DNA of 64,000 nt from Pseudoclavibacter soli DSM 23366 (GTDB lineage: Bacteria; Actinomycetota; Actinomycetes; Actinomycetales; Microbacteriaceae), in contig NZ_AUIC01000006.1 of the NCBI RefSeq assembly GCF_000423505.1, forward strand, positions 1-64,000. The letters run 5' to 3'. The translations under genes were made by a program, and so were the position numbers. Below are positions 54,670 through 61,795 of this stretch, piece by piece. Numbering within the stretch: the first letter of the stretch is position 1; every line of letters starts with the position of its first letter. The notes below the pieces were generated by a model. That model was not told the DNA's origin. It saw only the letters and a list, made by a program, of their open reading frames with translations, and did no database searches.

Positions 54670-55021
54670 CAGCCCCAACTTCGTATTCAGCCCCGAACAG
54701 GCCTCTGCGAATCTGAATGCCATCACTCAACTCATGCGGCATGGCACAGATCGTCCGGTCTACATCGGCGAGCCGTTGGATGCCTCGGAGATCAAGCCAG
54801 CGAATTATGAGCCCGCGGCGGTGATCATCTCGGTTGCTGAATACAATCGACTGCTGCGAGCAGATGAGAAGGCTGATGCCTTTGAGCTCTCTGCCCGACG
54901 CAGCGTCGCTGACGCCGAGCCCGAGTATGGGCGTGATCTGGACAATGTCATCGCAGACCTCGGACTTGAGGACCTGCTCGCCCAAAACTCTGGACTGCAA
55001 AAAGGGGAGGACCCATCATGA
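54650..55021 (+). CDS. Phd/YefM-like antitoxin-type protein, 123 aa
   Basis: The stretch YEPAAVIISVAEYNRLL (about residues 49-65) has the pattern of Phd/YefM antitoxins, in which a beta strand leads to the S..EY..L helix. An acidic, flexible C-terminus (RSVADAEPEYGRDLDNVIAD) would wrap a toxin. No adjacent toxin is recognised; the Fic protein at 59666 is the nearest candidate but 4.6 kb away. GGAGGGG lies before the ATG. Coupled to the HTH gene (ATGA). Confidence 0.6.
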   Translation: MNKNVPDSPNFVFSPEQASANLNAITQLMRHGTDRPVYIGEPLDASEIKPANYEPAAVIISVAEYNRLLRADEKADAFELSARRSVADAEPEYGRDLDNVIADLGLEDLLAQNSGLQKGEDPS

Positions 55022-55503
55022 GCGGGCACGTCAATGTGGTGACGCGGCTGAGTCGAAACACTTATCTGATTCTGGAGCAGTTGGCTGACTCTCGTGGGTG
55101 TCAGATCCATCACCTTCTCGAAGAGCTTGCCGACCAGACTGCGAGCGCTGCACGAGAGTATGTTTCCCCGGTTCCGCCACGCCGCAGCGCCGGACCAGAC
55201 CAGACACAGGTGGAGCAGTTCCTCCGCCTTCACGCCGAGGGGCTCACCGACCATGAGATTGCCATCGCGATGAACGCACCATACAGCACGGTGGGAGCAT
55301 GGCGTCGTACACACGGGCTCTCGCCCAACCCATCGCAACGGTCCGGAGATGCTGCCCGTCGGCGTCTGCATGCTGAGGGGCTCACCGACCGCCAGATCGC
55401 TGAGAAGATCGGGATGGGGAGAGCTGCGATCAGTGTGTGGCGGCGGAAGAACGGTCTTCCCATCAACTCTGCGCGCGCACGGGCGGACAAGGCAGCGGCC
55501 TGA
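55018..55503 (+). CDS. DNA-binding protein with RHH-like start and two HTH units, 161 aa
   Basis: Residues 6-40 (VVTRLSRNTYLILEQLADSR) look like a ribbon-helix-helix arm. Two helix-turn-helix units follow (GLTDHEIAIAMNAPYSTVGA, GLTDRQIAEKIGMGRAAISV). It shares this layout with the gene at 57295. It probably regulates genes of this block. Overlaps the antitoxin-like gene. Confidence 0.75.
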   Translation: MSGHVNVVTRLSRNTYLILEQLADSRGCQIHHLLEELADQTASAAREYVSPVPPRRSAGPDQTQVEQFLRLHAEGLTDHEIAIAMNAPYSTVGAWRRTHGLSPNPSQRSGDAARRRLHAEGLTDRQIAEKIGMGRAAISVWRRKNGLPINSARARADKAAA

Positions 55504-55528
55504 CCGGCGCGGCGGTACGATTGGTGCC

Positions 55529-55702
55529 ATGCGCGTGCACATCCGACACATCCCGAGGCCAGCGGACCTTGCCAATGATCCGCGCTCGAGCGATGTGGAC
55601 GAAGCCATCGGCGAAGCGGACACCTATGAGGCAGCGCGCGATGCTGCGCTCGCGCTGCTGGATGAACACCGTCTGATTCTGAACTATCGCGTCGAACGCT
55701 GA
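55529..55702 (+). CDS. Small hypothetical protein, 57 aa
   Basis: Short alpha/beta protein (RVHIRHIPRPADLANDPRSS, TYEAARDAALALLDEHRLIL). The ATG is preceded by TACGAT at -13 to -8 and no Shine-Dalgarno sequence, so it is probably leaderless with an ordinary -10 box. This supports the leaderless reading of the other starts. Confidence 0.6.
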   Translation: MRVHIRHIPRPADLANDPRSSDVDEAIGEADTYEAARDAALALLDEHRLILNYRVER

Positions 55703-55718
55703 GGCCGTCTTTGCTGCT

Positions 55719-55728
55719 CCGCGCATAG
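55719..55728 (+). promoter_or_regulatory. Start-associated element, CCGCGCATAG form
   Basis: The last A of CATA is at -10 from the ATG at 55737. It joins the CCGCGCA half of one form to the CATAG half of the other, so it shows that they are one element. Confidence 0.55.
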
Positions 55729-55736
55729 ACAGTCTC

Positions 55737-56792
55737 ATGAGCATAATCAGCACCGGCGGTACCTACAGCATCTTCGACGACGGGGTCGCCACGCACGACC
55801 GTCTGCCCGGCGGAACCTACCGGGTGGGGTTCGCCTCCATGCAGGGGTTTTTCCTCACCAGAATTCCCGATGTCACGGCGGCGGCCGAGCCTGTCTATGG
55901 TGACCATGGCGTCCGTCTAGATCGTGTGTTGCGCGGCTGGCGACGCAGTACACGCAGTCTCGGACTGATCCTCTCTGGGAGCAAGGGCATGGGGAAGAGC
56001 CTGTTTGTGCGCATGCTCGCAGACGCCTTTCATGCAAGCGGAACACCGGTCATCGTCGTGGACCACGCCTACCCCGGACTGGCAGCCTTCATCGACACCA
56101 TTGAGGGGGAGTCTCTCGTCATCTTCGACGAGTTCGAGAAGGTCTTCGCTGAGACCGATGACCGAAACCCCCAGCACGAGCTGTTGAGCCTGTTCGACGG
56201 CCTCAGCGGGGCGCGGCGCATGTACGCCATCACTGTCAACGACCTGCGCGAGACGAGCGCATTCATCCTCAACCGTCCCGGCCGCTTCCACTACCATGTG
56301 CGGTTCTCTTACCCTGACCAGGCGGAAACCCGAACGTATCTGCGAGACCACGTCGCGCAGGAGCACTGGGGTGAAGTCGAGGCGGCGGTCGAGTTCAGTG
56401 TGCGTGTGCCGCTCAACTACGACTGCCTGCGAGCGATCGCGTTCGAGCTTGACTCTGGGGAGAAGTTCGCCGAGGTCATTGGTGATCTGAACATCAAGCG
56501 CACCGAGACACCAAGCTACCGCGTGAGCGTCAGTGTCGAAGACGGACGAACGTTCGTCGGATCGCTGAAGCACGACTTCTCCGCTGAACCTGACGTTCTC
56601 GCGTGGCTCACCAGTGGGGGAGAGCGGTCAGGATTCACCCTGTACGTCGACGAGTCCACTGCGACATGGGACGAGTCGGGTCGACTGCACATCACACGTG
56701 ACGGGCTCCGCCTCTTCGATTCCGACGAGGACGGGGAGACCCCAGTGTCTGCCGTGCTGACCCGGCAGCTCCAGCGCGAGATCGGTTACTGA
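55737..56792 (+). CDS. AAA+ ATPase, 351 aa
   Basis: Walker A is LILSGSKGMGKSLFVRMLAD (near residue 77-96) and Walker B is ESLVIFDEFEKVFAE. A sensor-1-like AITVND and an Arg-finger region (ILNRPGRFHYHVRFSYP) follow. The C-terminus contains beta strands not typical of MoxR or ClpX. Similar stand-alone AAA+ proteins are common in actinophages. The likely role is remodelling of a DNA or protein complex. The leaderless start is set by CCGCGCATAG. It overlaps the HAD gene (TGATG). Confidence 0.82.
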   Translation: MSIISTGGTYSIFDDGVATHDRLPGGTYRVGFASMQGFFLTRIPDVTAAAEPVYGDHGVRLDRVLRGWRRSTRSLGLILSGSKGMGKSLFVRMLADAFHASGTPVIVVDHAYPGLAAFIDTIEGESLVIFDEFEKVFAETDDRNPQHELLSLFDGLSGARRMYAITVNDLRETSAFILNRPGRFHYHVRFSYPDQAETRTYLRDHVAQEHWGEVEAAVEFSVRVPLNYDCLRAIAFELDSGEKFAEVIGDLNIKRTETPSYRVSVSVEDGRTFVGSLKHDFSAEPDVLAWLTSGGERSGFTLYVDESTATWDESGRLHITRDGLRLFDSDEDGETPVSAVLTRQLQREIGY

Positions 56793-57298
56793 TGACTGCG
56801 CTGCAAATCGGGGTCGACATTGACGGTGTGCTGGCGGACCTGACCCCCGCGCTGCGCCAGCTGCTCGGACGCGAAAGTGACGACAGTCCGAACAGCTACA
56901 GTCTCAGCGCCTCCGGTTGGGTGCGCGACCGCGTTGAAGAGGCAGAACTCATCCGTGAGGTGGGGCGACAGGGGCTGTTCGCGACACTGCCGCTCATCGA
57001 CGGTGCTATGGAGGGGCTGGCGCGGCTGCGAGAGATCGCCCCGGTGACGTTGGTCACAGCCCGCCACGCAGAGGTCGAGGACCAGACACGCGCGTGGATG
57101 CGCGAGAACGGCATCGACCTGCCCTTAGTGCTTCAACAGCGGAAGATCGGTTGGCCGATCCTCATCGACGACTCACCTGACCAGGTCTCTCGCACCTGGG
57201 CTACTGGGGGGTTCGGAGTCCTCTTCGACCAGCCGTGGAACAGGCATGTTGATGGCCCTCGCCTGCCCGGTTGGGGCGCTCTGGCGGTTCAGCTATGA
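56792..57298 (+). CDS. HAD-family 5'-nucleotidase-like phosphatase, 168 aa
   Basis: Motif I is VDIDGVLADLTPAL (the first Asp forms the phospho-intermediate), motif II is LVTARH, and motif IV is ILIDDSPDQV. The size and the early FATLPLIDGAMEGLARL segment fit 5'(3')-deoxyribonucleotidases (NT5C type). It may balance the dNMP kinase at 28838. Coupled to the AAA+ gene upstream and the HTH gene downstream. Confidence 0.85.
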   Translation: MTALQIGVDIDGVLADLTPALRQLLGRESDDSPNSYSLSASGWVRDRVEEAELIREVGRQGLFATLPLIDGAMEGLARLREIAPVTLVTARHAEVEDQTRAWMRENGIDLPLVLQQRKIGWPILIDDSPDQVSRTWATGGFGVLFDQPWNRHVDGPRLPGWGALAVQL

Positions 57299-57858
57299 AC
57301 GGCGCACGATCATCGGGAGTCCCGGTTCTCGGGCTCCGCCTGCCGCCGAAGGTCTATGCCCTCCTTGAAAAGGAGGCCGACAGGCGTTCGCTCGAGCAGG
57401 GGGCTCCGGTTCAGGTCCACCATCTTCTGGAAGGACTTGCAACGGCGTACGTCGTGAATCTGGAGCGTGCGCGGCGGCACCCCTCTCCGAAAGGTGGTCG
57501 GCTCCCACAGGACGAGTCGGAACTTCTGCACAAGAAGATTCTGGAATTGGCCGGGAAACACACTGCGATAGAAATTGCAGAACAGGTCGGTTGTTCGTCG
57601 ACAACCGTCTACCGGCATCTGCACGAGGCTGGCATCACTCCAGTGCGGCATAAAAAACGCACCCCCAGCCCCGAGGACGTCGCGCAGGTACTCACCTTGG
57701 CGAACGCGGGGCTCACTGACATGAGTATCGCCCGCCAGACCGATCTGAGTCGGGAGACGGTCAGACGGTTGCGTGTCGGCGCTGGAATACCGGCGAACTC
57801 GCCAGCCGGGCGCCCGCGGAAGCAGCGGGACACTGAGGACCTGCGATCGGTCGCGTGA
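57295..57858 (+). CDS. DNA-binding protein with RHH-like start and two HTH units, 187 aa
   Basis: Residues 11-50 (VLGLRLPPKVYALLEKEADR) resemble a ribbon-helix-helix arm. HTH units follow at about 90-115 (TAIEIAEQVGCSSTTVYRHL) and 138-165 (GLTDMSIARQTDLSRETVRR). It has the same architecture as the gene at 55018, so the two are likely paralogues. Its stop lies in a probable bidirectional terminator. Likely a local regulator. Confidence 0.78.
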   Translation: MNGARSSGVPVLGLRLPPKVYALLEKEADRRSLEQGAPVQVHHLLEGLATAYVVNLERARRHPSPKGGRLPQDESELLHKKILELAGKHTAIEIAEQVGCSSTTVYRHLHEAGITPVRHKKRTPSPEDVAQVLTLANAGLTDMSIARQTDLSRETVRRLRVGAGIPANSPAGRPRKQRDTEDLRSVA

Positions 57859-57915
57859 GCGTCACTATCTCGTCACTTCCTATTTGGTGCAGTGATGCGA
57901 TAGTGAGAAGACGCT
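57858..57915. terminator. Probable bidirectional terminator
   Basis: Imperfect hairpin between converging genes: AGCGTC with GACGCT outside, and ACTATCTCGTCAC (57864-57876) with GTGATGCGATAGT (57892-57904) inside, 11 of 13 pairing. No long T-run. Confidence 0.5.
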
Positions 57916-57934
57916 GACGGAGCGCCGGCCGGGC

Positions 57935-58282
57935 TCAGTCCCGAGCTAGTGATTCCTCGAGTAGAGCCACCAGCTCCACACGGCTGATCGCACGTTGGAC
58001 GAGTGCGCCGACCTGCCCCTTGCGGTAACTGCCGTCGGCGATCGCCGATAGGGGGATGTCCGCCGTCACCACCACTGGGCTGTCCGTGGCGCTGGCCGAA
58101 ACCAGCATGTGTTCGCCGTCCGGTGCGGAAGAGACCTGCTTCACCAGTTCAACGCCATGGGCTTCGGCGTGGCGTTGCGCCAGTCGGTACTCGTCCGCGA
58201 ATGCCTCGACGCGCTTGCGGCGCGCAGTGTCATGGAACTTCTCGACTTGGGCGTTGATCTGGGCTGCGTTGTTCAGCGTCAT
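57935..58282 (-). CDS. Hypothetical protein, 115 aa
   Basis: Helical start (NNAAQINAQVEKFHDTARRK) then a small domain with strands (GEHMLVSASATDSPVVVTAD) and a helix (VGALVQRAISRVELVALLEE). It may be a small binding protein; not recognised. GAGGAAT lies before the ATG. It is divergent from the metallophosphoesterase gene, with paired junction elements in the shared gap. Confidence 0.62.
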   Translation of the reverse strand: MTLNNAAQINAQVEKFHDTARRKRVEAFADEYRLAQRHAEAHGVELVKQVSSAPDGEHMLVSASATDSPVVVTADIPLSAIADGSYRKGQVGALVQRAISRVELVALLEESLARD

Positions 58283-58314
58283 CTGGGATTCCTCAACTCT
58301 CGTGTGCCACAGGA

Positions 58315-58335
58315 CTATGCGTGCACCCCGCATAG
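58315..58335. promoter_or_regulatory. Palindromic pair of CGCATAG elements in a divergent gap
   Basis: CTATGCG at 58315-58321 (minus-strand CGCATAG, for the gene at 58282) and CCCCGCATAG at 58326-58335 (for the gene at 58355). They face away from each other with only 4 nt between them. Both genes have Shine-Dalgarno sequences and leaders of 20-35 nt. Confidence 0.5.
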
Positions 58336-58354
58336 GAATGCAGTGGAGGAACAT

Positions 58355-59122
58355 ATGAGGATCGGATTCGCAGGGGACTGGCACGGCAACCGGCAATGGG
58401 CTATCGCAGCCACACAGGCGCTAATCGCGGCCGGTGCACAGGTCATTCACCATGTCGGAGACTTCGGGCTGTTCCGCTCGTCAGGCATCGGCGATTTGGT
58501 ATTACCGGAACTGCTGGAGCCGATCTTGGCCGGCAGCGACATCACCTTGTACATCACACCGGGCAATCACGAGGACTGGGGCTGGATTTACCAGAATCTG
58601 AGCGACCGCGAGTTCGCTGTCACACCACACATACGGCTGATTCGGCCCGGTGACGTCGTCGAGCACGGCGGCATCCGGGTTCTGTCCGTCGGCGGTGCGC
58701 CAAGTATCGACTGCGCCTACCGTCATCGGGTCTTCCGTGACTGGTGGCCGCAAGAAGTCATTCAGCCGGAGGAATACCACCGAGCTCTAGGCCAGACAGG
58801 TGAGTTCGACGTGCTGGTCACCCATGACGTCTTCCTCGCGCACGCGCCAGGCGTCGCAGCCCAGATCGCAGGCAACCCGTACAGGTTCACTGCCGACGAC
58901 CTCGCCTACGCCAGCACACAACAGGGTGCGCTGCAGACCCTCGTGGAGCAGGTGCGTCCTCGTATCTGGGTGCACGGGCACTATCACATAGCCGACTACG
59001 CGGAGGCTTCGCCAACGGGCGGCGCAACGGTCAGTCTCGGACGAGACGGTGACGCCGCAGGAAACCTCTGGATCTGGGACAGCGGCACCGACGAGCGATC
59101 GTTCGTCCGCCTGAACGAATAA
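58355..59122 (+). CDS. Calcineurin-like metallophosphoesterase, 255 aa
   Basis: Metal-site motifs in order: GDWHGN near residue 7, GDFGLF near 39, GNHEDWGW near 68, VTHDVFL near 155, and GHYH near 208. The first motif has DWH rather than the usual DxH with Gly. Single-domain proteins of this kind are often phage nucleases or cyclic-nucleotide phosphodiesterases; the substrate is unknown. GTGGAGG lies before the ATG. Confidence 0.85.
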   Translation: MRIGFAGDWHGNRQWAIAATQALIAAGAQVIHHVGDFGLFRSSGIGDLVLPELLEPILAGSDITLYITPGNHEDWGWIYQNLSDREFAVTPHIRLIRPGDVVEHGGIRVLSVGGAPSIDCAYRHRVFRDWWPQEVIQPEEYHRALGQTGEFDVLVTHDVFLAHAPGVAAQIAGNPYRFTADDLAYASTQQGALQTLVEQVRPRIWVHGHYHIADYAEASPTGGATVSLGRDGDAAGNLWIWDSGTDERSFVRLNE

Positions 59123-59126
59123 CCTC

Positions 59127-59135
59127 CCGCGCACA
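59127..59135 (+). promoter_or_regulatory. Gene-junction element CCGCGCACA
   Basis: Exact 9-mer, 25 nt before the ATG at 59160, directly after the TAA of the metallophosphoesterase gene. Confidence 0.5.
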
Positions 59136-59159
59136 ACGCTACCGGGAGGGAGGGTTCAG

Positions 59160-59666
59160 ATGACCCAGACGTGCGAGAATACCGGCATGGCCGCTCTGAA
59201 GAAAATCACCCGACGTGGCACACAGCGCGCTTGGTTCCGTGCGAACCGGTTCACTGATGGGCAGCTCGGGCTGCTGGCCATGCTCGACGGCATCCGAGGA
59301 CCACGCGTCGAAATCTGGACGATGGTCGGGGGAATCACGGTGGAGGGGCGAGACGTCGACGAATTTCTGCATATCGTCAGCCTGCGTCGTCGATGGGCGA
59401 AGCAGGTGCTCGAGCTCAAACATGGGGGAGCAGCGGCGGGCACACCGGATCCTAACTGGGTTTCAGACAGAATTGAGCAGGCGGTCAAGGAGGCTGTCTC
59501 CGGGACGCTCCCGTCCAAAGTGATCATTGATCTTGATCACGACCTACTGGCCGCAGGCTACGACGTCGTTTTAGTCCGCATCGACGATGTCTACGCGTGG
59601 CAGGAGCACCCATGTGCACAGGTGTTCGCTCGGCTGTGCTGGAACGGGTACGAGGAGGTCGACTGA
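59160..59666 (+). CDS. Hypothetical protein, 168 aa, upstream of the Fic gene
   Basis: Basic start (MAALKKITRRGTQRAWFRAN), a short strand region (VEIWTMVGGITVEGRDVDEF), a helical centre and an acidic C-terminal half (VIIDLDHDLLAAGYDVVLVR). Not recognised. It is coupled to the Fic gene by TGATG, so it may be its partner, for example the antitoxin of a Fic/Doc-like pair. No Fic-inhibitory (S/T)xxxE(G/N) helix is obvious. Confidence 0.62.
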   Translation: MTQTCENTGMAALKKITRRGTQRAWFRANRFTDGQLGLLAMLDGIRGPRVEIWTMVGGITVEGRDVDEFLHIVSLRRRWAKQVLELKHGGAAAGTPDPNWVSDRIEQAVKEAVSGTLPSKVIIDLDHDLLAAGYDVVLVRIDDVYAWQEHPCAQVFARLCWNGYEEVD

Positions 59667-60538
59667 TGGGGATTACCGGTGGAGGGCGTGGGTCAAACCA
59701 GTACGGCCCACATGGCCTGCCAGTCGGCAGACCGGTTCATGGTGCGCGACCTGCAGAGGTCAGCCTCGGAGGACGTTCCTACTCTGCGGTGGAACCGGAC
59801 CTCTCCATCAGCGCCGAGGTCCAGCGGATCGCAGACCGCATACGTCCAGGCACAGTGGACCGTGCGATCTGGCGTCTCCAACATCAGAAGACGAGCCTCG
59901 TATTCAACGAGCTCACATTCGAAAAGAACACGTATACCCTGCCGCAGATTCAGACTCTGCTCCACGACAACATCACGCCGGCAGGCAAGACCGCTCAGGA
60001 GACCGAGCAGGTCATCGCCTTGTCCGAAGGTGTCGACCTGATGATCTCGGATGTACGTAACCGAGCCTTTCGGTTGGATGCCGCACATGCCTGCGAGCTG
60101 AATCGCGCCATCGCCAGAGCGGATTCCATCGAACCCGGGGTCATTCGTGGAACCGGCAACGTACACTCGTCGGGGACAGTGAACGTTCAGGGGGATGTCT
60201 TCACTGCCGTTTCCGAGGCGCAGGCGAGCCGCGCCTACCAACGAGTGTTCAAACGGGTTTCCGAGATCCCGAACCCGCTTGTCCGAGCTGCGACTTTTGC
60301 CGCGGCTTCGACGTATACGCAGCCTTTCCTCGACGGGAACAAGCGAACGGCACGAGTCATGATGAACGGGTATCTCCTATCTCGCGGCTATGACGCGATT
60401 CTGATCCCGGCACGCGCCGAGCAGGAATACGTGGCTGCTGTGGCAGAGCTTTTCAGAACGGGACGGACGGCACCGTACGCCGAATTCCTTATCCGGCTTG
60501 CCCAGGGCAGTTCAAGCGCCGCCGGGGGTCGTGCCTGA
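59666..60538 (+). CDS. Fic-domain protein with Gln in place of the catalytic His, 290 aa
   Basis: Fic enzymes transfer AMP or phosphate groups to proteins. The core motif here is TQPFLDGNKRTARVMM (near residue 213-228): the DGNKR anion site is kept, but the usual first His of HPFxDGN is Gln. The N-terminus (GGGRGSNQYGPHGLPVGRPV, then ARPAEVSL) looks like a further variant of the tag, ending in AEVSL. A helical domain fills residues 60-150. Some Fic-like proteins with Gln here exist, and activity may be altered. The stop overlaps the converging gene by 27 nt. Confidence 0.8.
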   Translation: MGITGGGRGSNQYGPHGLPVGRPVHGARPAEVSLGGRSYSAVEPDLSISAEVQRIADRIRPGTVDRAIWRLQHQKTSLVFNELTFEKNTYTLPQIQTLLHDNITPAGKTAQETEQVIALSEGVDLMISDVRNRAFRLDAAHACELNRAIARADSIEPGVIRGTGNVHSSGTVNVQGDVFTAVSEAQASRAYQRVFKRVSEIPNPLVRAATFAAASTYTQPFLDGNKRTARVMMNGYLLSRGYDAILIPARAEQEYVAAVAELFRTGRTAPYAEFLIRLAQGSSSAAGGRA

Positions 60539-60997
60539 GGTCAGCACAAACGACCATCCATTGGCGGTGAGGCGTTCCAGAGTCCACCCTGTCTGGCGCA
60601 CGTGTGTGAATCTCCAGACCTGCTCACCGAGACGAAACTCGTCCGAGGCACTTCGGCGACCGGCCACGGCGGCAACGAACCCAGCCTCCTGAAGCGCCTC
60701 GTAGGTGTCTAGGTGACTCTCACCGGAGATGCCCTCCAGCCACCAGACGGCTTCGAGCACCGTCCGGCGCTGAATGCGACGCCGCAGCCTTGCGAAGTGT
60801 TCCGCCGGTGCGGGACGCAGCGCCACGATCGCGCCGACATGGAGGATGAGTGCGGCACCGGCAAGAACCAGTGCGCTCACACGGGCCGGCGCAATCGCAG
60901 CGGTCATCAGTACGGCCACGGGACCGACCCAGATGGCGGCGCGTTCAATGAGTGTCGTCGGATACCACGGCCAGAGGCCGAGGCCGGCCCGTCTCAA
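60512..60997 (-). CDS. Membrane protein with cytosolic C-terminus, 161 aa
   Basis: Two hydrophobic helices (AAIWVGPVAVLMTAAIAPA, VSALVLAGAALILHVGAIVA), then a basic stretch (HFARLRRRIQRRTVLEAVWW) and a winged-helix-like part (DTYEALQEAGFVAAVAGRRS). TTG start overlapping the previous stop (TTGA). Not recognised. It overlaps the end of the Fic gene on the other strand. Confidence 0.65.
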   Translation of the reverse strand: MRRAGLGLWPWYPTTLIERAAIWVGPVAVLMTAAIAPARVSALVLAGAALILHVGAIVALRPAPAEHFARLRRRIQRRTVLEAVWWLEGISGESHLDTYEALQEAGFVAAVAGRRSASDEFRLGEQVWRFTHVRQTGWTLERLTANGWSFVLTSGTTPGGA

Positions 60998-61263
60998 CGA
61001 CCGTCCTCGTCAGTGATCCTTGAGGCGTCCCACGCCTCCAGATGATCTGGGCGTGTCCAGCCGTCTTCGTGTGTGCGAGCGCCCACGAGGGAGCCGTCGG
61101 TTCGCCAATATCGATCCGTGTAACCGCGGTGCGACGCGATCACCTGTTTTGGGGTCAGGCGTTCGACTCGCGCCCTGCTGATATGGTCGCCGAGCACTCG
61201 TTCGCTGACGAGCAGCACCTCAGCGCCGACGGTCAGTTCGGTGAAATCTGTCTGTGTTTCCAT
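60994..61263 (-). CDS. Small beta-barrel protein, 89 aa
   Basis: SH3-like module (LTVGAEVLLVSERVLGDHIS, RARVERLTPKQVIASHRGYT, then YWRTDGSLVG) with the same layout as 52309 and 61287. It ends with a Trp/Asp-rich tail. The leaderless start is set by CCCGCATAGG (last A of CATA at -10). Function unknown. Confidence 0.65.
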   Translation of the reverse strand: METQTDFTELTVGAEVLLVSERVLGDHISRARVERLTPKQVIASHRGYTDRYWRTDGSLVGARTHEDGWTRPDHLEAWDASRITDEDGR

Positions 61264-61271
61264 GTTGGTTC

Positions 61272-61280
61272 CTATGCGGG
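61272..61280 (-). promoter_or_regulatory. Start-associated element, CCCGCATAGG form
   Basis: The last A of CATA is at -10 from the ATG at 61263; no Shine-Dalgarno sequence. Confidence 0.5.
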
Positions 61281-61286
61281 AGGATC

Positions 61287-61730
61287 TCAGCCGATCGTTT
61301 CGAGCAGCTCCGAAGCCCGCTCCAGAGGCGCGTTCAGTTCGACGGCGAGGTCGGCGACTTCATCGTCGGGGGTGATTGCATCGATCGCTGCGATCACATC
61401 GGTCAGCTGTCGCCGGACGCGCTGCAGCCGGCTCCAGTGCAGGAACCGACGGCTCTGCTCGTCAGTGAGTGCAGAGATATGCGCACCGCTGTCGGACGTG
61501 CCCCGGATAGCTCCGGTCTTCTTCGTCCACACGCGCCCATCCTCAGTGATGACGGTCTGTGCAGTGACTTCTGTCACACGCAACACCACCCGTGCCTCGG
61601 TATCGAGTACGAGGTCGCCAGAGCTCAGGTCGTCGAGCGTGCGCCCACCCCGCAGTTGTGGTGCGTCGGGATGGAATGGCGCCTCGGACTCAGTGTCCTG
61701 AAGGATCCAGGCTCCTCGTTCGTCGATCAT
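61287..61730 (-). CDS. Small beta-barrel protein with helical tail, 147 aa
   Basis: The SH3-like module lies near residues 30-75 (DLSSGDLVLDTEARVVLRVT, EVTAQTVITEDGRVWTKKTG), related in pattern to 52309 and 60994. A helical C-terminal half follows (RRFLHWSRLQRVRRQLTDVI, PLERASELLETIG). AAAGGGC before the ATG is a fair ribosome site. A CCGCGCACA element lies 30 nt upstream and a GCGCATAGTCC copy further out. Confidence 0.65.
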   Translation of the reverse strand: MIDERGAWILQDTESEAPFHPDAPQLRGGRTLDDLSSGDLVLDTEARVVLRVTEVTAQTVITEDGRVWTKKTGAIRGTSDSGAHISALTDEQSRRFLHWSRLQRVRRQLTDVIAAIDAITPDDEVADLAVELNAPLERASELLETIG

Positions 61731-61759
61731 GGTCTTGCCCTTTCTTGGTCTCACCCTCC

Positions 61760-61791
61760 TGTGCGCGGTGGCTTGCAGAAGGACTATGCGC
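61760..61791 (-). promoter_or_regulatory. Two junction elements in one gap (CCGCGCACA and GCGCATAGTCC)
   Basis: CCGCGCACA (61768-61760) and GCGCATAGTCC (61791-61781) in tandem between the stop of the 443-aa gene and the start at 61730. Confidence 0.45.
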
Positions 61792-61795
61792 ACGC

